Below are positions 1-5,113 of a DNA stretch of 5,113 nucleotides, piece after piece. Both the position numbers and the translations under genes were made by a program. The DNA is from Bacillota bacterium (GTDB lineage: Bacteria; Bacillota; Thermosediminibacteria; Thermosediminibacterales; Thermosediminibacteraceae). Every line of letters begins with the position of its first letter. Within the stretch, counting starts at the first letter, position 1. The notes under the pieces are model-generated. The model did not search any database. It was given only the letters and a program-made list of their open reading frames with translations, and had not been told where the DNA came from. The stretch covers positions 1-5,113 of the forward strand of contig QGUT01000117.1 in NCBI GenBank assembly GCA_003242255.1, in the 5' to 3' direction.

Positions 1-46
1 GAAAACGGTATCTAGTACGTCTCCTTGGGTCGGAGAATGGTAAAAG
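1..46 (+). other. Degenerate or broken upstream end of the GT4 gene
   Basis: This stretch should encode the residues just before 'MTDVYLTPY' in a GT4 enzyme, but no frame does so cleanly. The downstream frame has a TAA stop at 41-43. Frame 1 reads Y-V-S-L-G-R-R-M-V-K at 16-45, which resembles the 'YVSxEELVxY' helix expected a few residues before this point. It is preceded by a TAG at 13-15 and is out of register with the downstream reading frame. That is compatible with a small indel plus a nonsense change, either a real decayed gene or an error near a contig end. The resemblance is short and rests on family memory. Confidence 0.35.
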
Positions 47-394
47 ATGACCGATGTGTACCTCACCCCCTATCCCGGCAGACATCAGGCGGTGAGCGGT
101 ACGCTGTCCTACGCCATAGGCTGCGGAAGGGCTATCGTTTCTACTCCCTACGATTATTCCCTGGAAGTCCTGGGCAACGGGCGGGGCCTCGTCGCATCGC
201 AAGCCGATTCGGAAGAATTAGCCTGCCTGATAGATCGGATATTAAAAGACCCGGCTTTGAAGAGCCAGCTGGAGAAAAAGGCGGGCAAGCTGGGGAAGAC
301 CATGACCTGGCCTCAGGTTGCAAAAAGTTACGTGGAGGTGATCGAGGGTTTGTTGCAGTCCAATTTAAACAGGAGGGCTGTGAAGGATGTATAA
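47..394 (+). CDS. Glycosyltransferase family 4 (GT-B), C-terminal fragment
   Basis: The fragment encodes about 115 residues matching the C-terminal nucleotide-sugar-binding half of a GT4 retaining glycosyltransferase. Visible signatures are 'DVYLTPY' (residues 3-9), the Gly/Ser-rich loop 'SGTLSYAIGCGRAIVSTPY' (17-35), Glu40 in 'YSLEVL', and 'GRGLVA', followed by a helical tail. Family members normally have about 370-420 residues, so the acceptor-binding N-terminal domain is missing. The ATG at 47 is only the first start after an in-frame stop at 41-43; it falls inside the fold and is probably not the native start. The 3' end is intact and overlaps the next gene by 8 bases. As it stands the product should not be catalytic. 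It is either a pseudogene remnant or a gene damaged or cut at the sequence edge. Sugar donor and acceptor are unknown; linkage to a GH130 gene suggests mannose. Confidence 0.75.
   Translation: MTDVYLTPYPGRHQAVSGTLSYAIGCGRAIVSTPYDYSLEVLGNGRGLVASQADSEELACLIDRILKDPALKSQLEKKAGKLGKTMTWPQVAKSYVEVIEGLLQSNLNRRAVKDV
371..376 (+). promoter_or_regulatory. Ribosome-binding site for the 387 start
   Basis: A full AGGAGG lies 10 bases before the ATG at 387, inside the 3' end of the GT4 reading frame. It selects 387 over the nearby in-frame ATGs at codons 6 and 8 of the same gene. The start and the upstream stop overlap (ATGTATAA, 387-394), so translational coupling is likely. Confidence 0.8.
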
Positions 395-1412
395 GCACCT
401 GATGAGGATGACCGACTCCACCGGAATAATCCAATTTGCCGAAAATTCTACTCCCCAGAAATCCAGCGGCTACACGGTGGATGACAACGCCAGAGCACTC
501 CTCGTGACTTTGGACATGAAAGACGATGCCAGGGAAAAACTGGCCGAGACCTATATAAGATTTCTGGAACAGGCTCAGGAAGACAACGGCCTGTGGAACA
601 ACCTGAAATTGGAAGATAGGTTTGTGCCCGTCCTCAATTCGGAAGACTGTATGGGCAGGGCTTTTATGTCAATAAGCTTTTCAGCGTTGAGCGATATGGG
701 CCATGTAAAGCAGGCGAGTTTGAAAATGCTAAACAAAAGTTTGAAAAAAGTCCTGAATCTCAATGCTCCAAGGGCTGTGGCCTACGTGCTCCTGGGATTG
801 GTAAACCTCATAAACAATTTTGACCAGCACAAAGATCTATACCCTGCAGCGAAAAAAATGGCCTATAAGCTCGTGAACTTATATGAAGAAAATTCAGCAG
901 GTAAGTGGCGCTGGTTTGAAGACCGCCTGACCTATTGTAATGCCCTCCTTCCCCATTCTCTGTTTTCCTACTATGCGGTGAGCGGCGACAGGAAAGTACT
1001 GGAAGTGGCGAAGAACGCCCTGGAATTTTTGACAGAGGTTCTTTTTAAAGAAGGGTACCTCAACATAGTGGGCAACAGGGGATGGTGGAAAAAGGAAGAC
1101 GCCATGCCGCTTTATGACCAGCAGCCGGTAGACGCAGCTTCCATAATATTAGCGTGCCTGCAGGCCTACGTCACAACGGGGGAGAAAGAATATTTTATAA
1201 AGGCCAAAACCGCTTACAACTGGTACTGGGGAGAAAATATAAATGAAGTTCCCCTCATAAACCAAAATACCCAGGGCTGTCACGACGGTTTGACGCCCGA
1301 TGGAGTCAATCAAAATCAGGGAGCTGAAGCCATAGTCACTTTCCTCTTGGCCCATCAAATCCTTGAACAAATAGAAAGCAAGGTAGAAAGGTCGCTCATC
1401 CCAGCGGCATAG
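387..1412 (+). CDS. GT4-associated helical (probable alpha/alpha toroid) protein, function unassigned
   Basis: This 341-residue protein has the N-terminal signature 'TDSTGIIQF...GYTVDDNARALL' (residues 9-39). I recall this motif from proteins next to, or fused behind, GT4 glycosyltransferases in Clostridia and Archaea. Other conserved-looking blocks are 'ENGLWNN', 'SEDCMGRA', 'WFEDRLTYCNALLPHS' (176-191), 'YDQQPVDAAS' (243-252) and 'CHDGLTPDGVNQNQGAEA' (298-315). Regular helices alternating with aromatic and acidic loops resemble (alpha/alpha)6 carbohydrate-active toroids, so Asp32/Asp33, Glu178/Asp179, Asp244/Asp249 and Glu314 are candidate sugar-facing acids. No signal peptide or membrane segment is seen, so it should be cytoplasmic. 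It sits between the GT4 fragment (8-base overlap) and the GT/GH130 fusion (11-base gap), pointing to a role in the same glycan pathway, perhaps glycan binding or trimming. I cannot assign a reaction or a GH family number. It appears full length and undamaged. Confidence 0.8.
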   Translation: MYKHLMRMTDSTGIIQFAENSTPQKSSGYTVDDNARALLVTLDMKDDAREKLAETYIRFLEQAQEDNGLWNNLKLEDRFVPVLNSEDCMGRAFMSISFSALSDMGHVKQASLKMLNKSLKKVLNLNAPRAVAYVLLGLVNLINNFDQHKDLYPAAKKMAYKLVNLYEENSAGKWRWFEDRLTYCNALLPHSLFSYYAVSGDRKVLEVAKNALEFLTEVLFKEGYLNIVGNRGWWKKEDAMPLYDQQPVDAASIILACLQAYVTTGEKEYFIKAKTAYNWYWGENINEVPLINQNTQGCHDGLTPDGVNQNQGAEAIVTFLLAHQILEQIESKVERSLIPAA

Positions 1413-1416
1413 GAGG
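1411..1416 (+). promoter_or_regulatory. Ribosome-binding site fixing the GTG start at 1424
   Basis: AGGAGG begins inside the TAG stop of the upstream gene (1410-1412) and ends 7 bases before GTG at 1424. The spacing is ideal, so the GTG is chosen as start although no ATG is near. The tight stop/RBS overlap supports cotranscription and coupled translation. Confidence 0.85.
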
Positions 1417-1423
1417 TAAAGTA

Positions 1424-4400
1424 GTGTTTCCCAGCGATTTCACAAAAAGTGTAAAAAAGCTGGTCGAAGATATAAAGACCGAAGAAATAGATGTAGTAAT
1501 CGGCATCCCATTTATAAACGAAAAAGAAACATTGGAAAAACTGCTGAAAACGGCGCAAAATAGCGTGCTTTCCAAGGGAGACAAAAAGATAATCTTCTGT
1601 GCGGCGGATCCGGCAGGAAAGGAAATCGTCGAGGGCCTCAGAGCCTGCGAAAAGGATGGGATTTACTGTTTTGCGATGCCCGAAGCAGCCAAGGGCAAGG
1701 GGTTCAGCATCCGGGCCATCTTTGAAGTGGCCCGCCTGCTGGAATCGGATGTGGTGCTCCTGGAAGCCGACCTGGAAAGCGGGGAAAAGGGAATTACATC
1801 CCGGTGCATCGAAAATCTTTACAAACCCGTTGCCCGGGGCTACGACATGGCCGTTGCGAGCTTTGCGAGAAGCCCTTTTGAAGAAACCACCGGCAAACTT
1901 TTCGTGTCGCCCCTTCTGGCGGCCTTTTATGGTACGAGCATCTCTGATCCCCTAGGCGGTGTGTGCGCCCTGTCCCACGATCTGGTGGAGGACCTGTGCA
2001 AAGAATTTGACCAGCATACGGAGCTGTTGGGAGGTTACGGCATAACCCCCTGGCTCGTAATGGCGGCCCTAAAATGGGGCAAAAAGATCTGCGAGGTGAA
2101 GTTAGGCCCCAAGCTTTCAGCGCCATCGCTGTACCAGAAGCGAAATGTCGTATTTAAAGCGGTGGCCCGAACCGTTTTTGAGTGCATCCTGCGCGACGAA
2201 GAACTCTGGCCGGAGGATCTGCTGGTAAGAAAACCGGATGTCTTTGAGATGGATGGGGAAATAGAGCCGGAAGCTCCCTGGGAAGAATTGAACATAGAAA
2301 CTTACCTGGAATCCTTTAAGAAGAATTTCCAGCGGTACGAGCAACTGCTGGATCTTGTGCTGGATAAAGAGACGAAAGAAGCATTAAAGGAAATTTCGGC
2401 TCGGGAAAAGAGCGATTTTGAGTTCTCTGCCGAACTCTGGTCAAGGGTCGCCCTAGAACTCCTCACAGCTTTTGCAACCAATGAAAAGGTGCTGAAAGAG
2501 GACATCATCGATGCGCTGGCCGGCATTTACGACGGCCGGATCGTGGGGTATGCGAAAGAAATTCTGGAATTAGATTCAGCGCTGAAGAAAATAGGGGTCG
2601 ACGAAAGGGAGATCGTCGATTCGAAAGCACAGATCCTGATCCGAGCCCAGGAAAAAGCTTTTTTAAATGAAAAGAAGAGCTTTAAGGTCTCCTTCGATAA
2701 AAAACGCGAAGGGACCAGGCCTCTCATTACACCCCTCGATTACCTGGAATTCGTGCCGGGGGTTCCCATAGTGCTCCCCAAGAGATTAAAAGGGTACCGT
2801 GGAAGGGAGATCTTTCCCAAAGAGATCTTTAAAAAGCTTCAGGGAAAATACAGCCTTGCTTTCGAAGGCTATATAAAAAACGTGCTCGGTATAAAGGAAG
2901 AAAGCCCAGAGAGAATAGCCGAAGGCTTTGCAAACTTCCTGGGGGAGCTGGAGAAAGCCGTAGATAGAATTTTCCCGGGAGACCTTCATAGCGAAGAAGG
3001 CCTCAATGAAGTTTGCAGGAGGATTTTTGAGCTTTTTCCCCACCGAAAGGTGCTCGGCGTAAAGTGGGAAGTCCTGAGGAAACTCCTTTACGAGTTTCCC
3101 CCGAGAAATTTGCTGGTGAGATTCAATTTCCGGAACATGCGCGAGCTAATGGACAACCTGGACGTGAGGGATGCCCTGACTTTAGCTCAATTTACCGAGA
3201 GCCCCGAATATTTCAACCACATTTACGAATGGCTGCAGGACAATTTAAGGCCGGATAGCTTCGAAGAGGTAGAACTCCGCCCGCTGGTACTGGACAGGAA
3301 GAAGATTCCGGTGTTGAACGATTGGGCCGATATATCGCGGTACAGCAGGCTGACGGCAAGGATTGCCGTCGTCGGCCTCGGCAAGGGAATGGGCGGCAAA
3401 TACCCGAAGCTCAGGTATTTTACGAGATTGGCGAAGAGCATAATCGAAGCCGAACATTATTCCATCATATGGAAGATCTACGCTCGGGAACGCCGCGAAG
3501 TGGGGCAGAAATTCGTAAATTCCATAACGAAGCATTACGGCAGGGAAATTTTTTCAGCCCACCGCATCTTCGAAAACTGGCACCATAGGGAATTGGCGGC
3601 AAGGCTCAAGGAACTGGCGAGAAACCTCAAAGACGCAGGAAGAATAGAAGAAGGGGACTACATTTATAAAATGGCCGAAGGCCATGGCCTGGGGCTTACC
3701 CTGGAGGACGGGACTTACCTGCCGTGTTCGGCCTGGACCTGGGCCAGCTTCAGCTTCAAAGGCGGTGAAGGGGTCCCGACGCCGCTTTCGCTACACGTCG
3801 AAAGGGACTGGTTCAGCCACGACCTTATGGAAGAGATATACAAAGAGATGGGCTATGACACCGACGAGATATTGAATCAGGTATTCCAGCTCATAAGCTT
3901 GGGGAGGGAAAACCAGGACCTTCTAGATATACTTCTGGGGATCAAACCCCCAAAAGAAGAAGTCGTGGTGCAGGAACTGGAAGAGTGGCCTCCCGCCGGA
4001 AAACTCGAGCGCTATGAAAAAAATCCCATATTGAGTCCTATAAGGGAGCACTGGTGGGAGAGCAAGTACGTTCTGAATGCCGCCGCCCTCAGGTTAAAGG
4101 ATAAGGTTTACCTTCTTTACAGGGCTTACGGCCAGGACGAGGTGTCCCGGATTGGCCTCGCGATAACCGACGGCTACAACGTTCTGGAACGGTTAAAACA
4201 CCCCATTTTCGTGCCGGAAACCAAAGAGGAAATAAAGGGCTGCGAAGACCCCCGGGTGGTCGTAATAGACGACGAGATCGTGATGCTCTACACGGCGTAC
4301 GACGGGGTTGTGGCGCAGATAGCCGCCGCTTCCATTTCGGTGGAGGACTTTTTAAACCGCAATTTCGACCGATGGAAGCGAAAAGGGCTGGCCTTTCCGG

Positions 4401-4960
4401 GGATATGGGACAAAGACGCCATTTTGTTCCCCGAAAAGATAAAAGGAAATTACGCCATCTACCATCGGATAGAACCCAGCATATGGGTGGCCTATTCCGA
4501 AAAATTGGCGTTCCCCTGGCCTCACGAAGGCCACAAAATAATAATGGGGCCGCGCTCCGGCATGATGTGGGATTCCCTGAAAATCGGGGCAGGGGCGCAG
4601 CCCATAAAAACCGAATTCGGATGGCTTCTCATATACCACGGCGTCGACCAGGAAATGGTATACCGGCTGGGAGTGGTGCTGGCGGACTTTGACGACCCGG
4701 GACGGGTGCTCTACCGCTCGCCCAACCCGATTCTGTCGCCAGAAGAGGAGTACGAGGTGGGGAAAAAGGGCGAGTCCTGGGTGCCCAACGTGGTGTTTAC
4801 TTGCGGGGCAGTGCCAGCCGAAGAAAAGGAAATCCTGGGCGAAAATGACGAGATTCTGGTGTACTACGGGGCTGCCGATACCAGCATCTGCCTGGCAAAG
4901 GGCAGGGTAGGAGATCTGATTCCTGAGGAAGTGCGGCGGCGCCTTAAGGGGAATATTTGA
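1424..4960 (+). CDS. GT-A glycosyltransferase / unassigned middle region / GH130 fusion protein
   Basis: This 1178-residue cytoplasmic protein has three parts. Residues ~20-260 are a GT-A nucleotide-sugar domain: 'VVIGIPFINE' (24-33), 'AKGKG' (89-93), a DXD-like E114-A-D116-L-E118, 'DPLGGVCAL' (175-183) and 'GGYGITPWL' (203-211). A helical tail to ~405, including 'ELWSRV' (337-342), recalls mannosylglycerate/glucosylphosphoglycerate synthases (GT78/GT81) more than ordinary GT2. Residues ~430-860 match no family I recognise and carry a Gly-rich 'VVGLGKGMGGK' (649-659). Residues 864-1178 are GH130, a five-bladed propeller: 'NPILSP' at 867 and again at 1101, 'CEDPR' with probable general-acid Asp942, 'WDKDAILFP' (~995), 'YHR' (1013-1015), 'LLIYHG' with His1072, and 'VPNVVF'. 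Retained Lys/Arg/His residues favour phosphorolysis over hydrolysis, but this is inference. The length far exceeds the ~320 residues of a lone GH130. A mannoside substrate, probably beta-1,2-linked, is inferred from the family. Thermoanaerobacter sp. X-514 is known for beta-1,2-mannoside phosphorylases of GH130. Confidence 0.85.
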   Translation: MFPSDFTKSVKKLVEDIKTEEIDVVIGIPFINEKETLEKLLKTAQNSVLSKGDKKIIFCAADPAGKEIVEGLRACEKDGIYCFAMPEAAKGKGFSIRAIFEVARLLESDVVLLEADLESGEKGITSRCIENLYKPVARGYDMAVASFARSPFEETTGKLFVSPLLAAFYGTSISDPLGGVCALSHDLVEDLCKEFDQHTELLGGYGITPWLVMAALKWGKKICEVKLGPKLSAPSLYQKRNVVFKAVARTVFECILRDEELWPEDLLVRKPDVFEMDGEIEPEAPWEELNIETYLESFKKNFQRYEQLLDLVLDKETKEALKEISAREKSDFEFSAELWSRVALELLTAFATNEKVLKEDIIDALAGIYDGRIVGYAKEILELDSALKKIGVDEREIVDSKAQILIRAQEKAFLNEKKSFKVSFDKKREGTRPLITPLDYLEFVPGVPIVLPKRLKGYRGREIFPKEIFKKLQGKYSLAFEGYIKNVLGIKEESPERIAEGFANFLGELEKAVDRIFPGDLHSEEGLNEVCRRIFELFPHRKVLGVKWEVLRKLLYEFPPRNLLVRFNFRNMRELMDNLDVRDALTLAQFTESPEYFNHIYEWLQDNLRPDSFEEVELRPLVLDRKKIPVLNDWADISRYSRLTARIAVVGLGKGMGGKYPKLRYFTRLAKSIIEAEHYSIIWKIYARERREVGQKFVNSITKHYGREIFSAHRIFENWHHRELAARLKELARNLKDAGRIEEGDYIYKMAEGHGLGLTLEDGTYLPCSAWTWASFSFKGGEGVPTPLSLHVERDWFSHDLMEEIYKEMGYDTDEILNQVFQLISLGRENQDLLDILLGIKPPKEEVVVQELEEWPPAGKLERYEKNPILSPIREHWWESKYVLNAAALRLKDKVYLLYRAYGQDEVSRIGLAITDGYNVLERLKHPIFVPETKEEIKGCEDPRVVVIDDEIVMLYTAYDGVVAQIAAASISVEDFLNRNFDRWKRKGLAFPGIWDKDAILFPEKIKGNYAIYHRIEPSIWVAYSEKLAFPWPHEGHKIIMGPRSGMMWDSLKIGAGAQPIKTEFGWLLIYHGVDQEMVYRLGVVLADFDDPGRVLYRSPNPILSPEEEYEVGKKGESWVPNVVFTCGAVPAEEKEILGENDEILVYYGAADTSICLAKGRVGDLIPEEVRRRLKGNI

Positions 4961-4970
4961 CGGGGATAAG

Positions 4971-5019
4971 AGCTGCAGGGCCCGAAAAGTTTCGGGCCCT
5001 GCAGCTTTTTTGTTTTTTT
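4971..5019 (+). terminator. Strong rho-independent terminator of the operon
   Basis: A perfect inverted repeat pairs 4971-4987 with 4990-5006. Realistically it is a 16-bp stem with an AAGT loop and a GC-rich core (GGGCCCG/CGGGCCC). It begins 10 bases after the TGA at 4958-4960. A T-run follows at 5006-5011, then a single G and seven more T. There is no matching T-run on the opposite side, so it acts on the + strand only. It marks the end of the three-gene transcript. Confidence 0.95.
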
Positions 5020-5059
5020 GGGGGAATATATTACCATAAAATATGGGCCTTCCGAGGGA

Positions 5060-5085
5060 AGGATTTTTGGGTTTTGTGTCGAACT
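5060..5085 (+). promoter_or_regulatory. Candidate sigma-H-type promoter for the next gene
   Basis: AGGATTT (5060-5066) followed after 12 bases by TCGAACT (5079-5085) matches the Bacillus sigma-H layout (AGGAnnT, then GAAT). As I recall it, the spoVG promoter has the same -35 heptamer and spacing. The -10 has GAAC instead of GAAT, a mismatch. It lies after the terminator and is followed by GGGGAG at 5100-5105. The gene it would drive must start at or after the window end. The match is by eye to a short consensus. Confidence 0.45.
5077..5083 (+). promoter_or_regulatory. Candidate Spo0A box (TGTCGAA)
   Basis: TGTCGAA is an exact copy of the core 0A box bound by the sporulation regulator Spo0A. 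It overlaps the -10 region of the candidate sigma-H promoter, a position where bound Spo0A often represses. A 7-base match occurs by chance often in a genome; its intergenic position raises the odds that it is real. Confidence 0.4.
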
Positions 5086-5113
5086 TATGTAATAACTATG
5101 GGGAGTTGATAGA

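Noticed and set aside
25..402. Open frame of 125 codons from TTG at 25 overlapping the GT4 fragment
   Set aside because: The translation is Arg/Gly-rich low-likelihood sequence and covers the same bases as the GT4 frame, whose protein has clear family motifs. Only its first ten codons are of interest, as a possible shifted remnant.
3245..3535. Minus-strand frame of about 96 codons, and similar ones at 1794-2126 and 4352-4639
   Set aside because: They are antisense to the GT/GH130 gene, have no ribosome-binding site of note and no recognisable protein motif. They are expected shadows of a long, moderately GC-rich gene.
4372..4692. Plus-strand frame of 106 codons inside the GH130 region
   Set aside because: It is the +1 shadow of the GH130 coding sequence, rich in Arg/Gly with no motif, while the main frame carries conserved GH130 motifs throughout.
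4971..5006. The perfect 17-base inverted repeat as a mobile-element end or recombination site
   Set aside because: Position right after a stop codon, a tight loop and a following T-run are fully explained by an intrinsic terminator. No transposase, integrase or target duplication is present.
5034..5046. Small inverted repeat CCATA-AAA-TATGG beside a TTTTTG-N16-TAAAAT sigma-A-like pair (5015-5042)
   Set aside because: The 5-bp arms are AT-rich and the -35 is poor and lies in the terminator T-run. This can arise by chance; it is not strong enough to call an operator or promoter.
5048..5068. Hairpin CCTTCC-GAG-GGAAGG followed by ATTTTT, as a second terminator
   Set aside because: The stem is only 6 bp with a short T-run interrupted by A, and it overlaps the candidate sigma-H -35 element. 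The strong terminator just upstream makes a second one unnecessary.

Overview
This window looks like chromosome from a thermophilic, probably spore-lineage Clostridia member (Thermoanaerobacterales/Thermosediminibacterales type). The basis is strong AGGAGG ribosome-binding sites, a GTG start, Lys/Glu-rich proteins at roughly balanced GC, a perfect intrinsic terminator, and a downstream sequence resembling a sigma-H promoter with an embedded Spo0A box. The taxonomic call is inference.

All genes are on the + strand and form one compact carbohydrate operon (47-4960). It has three parts. (1) The C-terminal fragment of a GT4-type (GT-B fold) glycosyltransferase; its N-terminal half is missing, and the first 46 bases look degenerate or broken. 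(2) A 341-residue protein of the 'GYTVDDNARAL' type, which I recall as often following or fused to GT4 enzymes; it is probably an alpha-helical toroid with no established reaction. Its start overlaps the GT4 stop by 8 bases. (3) An 1178-residue multidomain protein, 11 bases downstream. It has an N-terminal nucleotide-sugar GT-A domain (GT2/GT78/GT81-like), an unassigned middle region of about 400 residues, and a C-terminal GH130 domain (mannoside phosphorylase/mannosidase family). The operon ends at a strong hairpin terminator (4971-5019).

The likely theme is synthesis and turnover of a mannose-containing glycan, plausibly a beta-1,2-mannan-like polymer. No signal peptide or membrane segment is visible, so the proteins are predicted to be cytoplasmic. 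A GT domain that would use an activated sugar and a GH130 domain that could make or consume mannose-1-phosphate lie in one chain, which suggests coupled initiation, elongation and recycling. Substrate and product are inferred, not shown.

The last ~95 bases (5020-5113) hold no gene. They look like the promoter region of a next gene that starts at or beyond the window edge.
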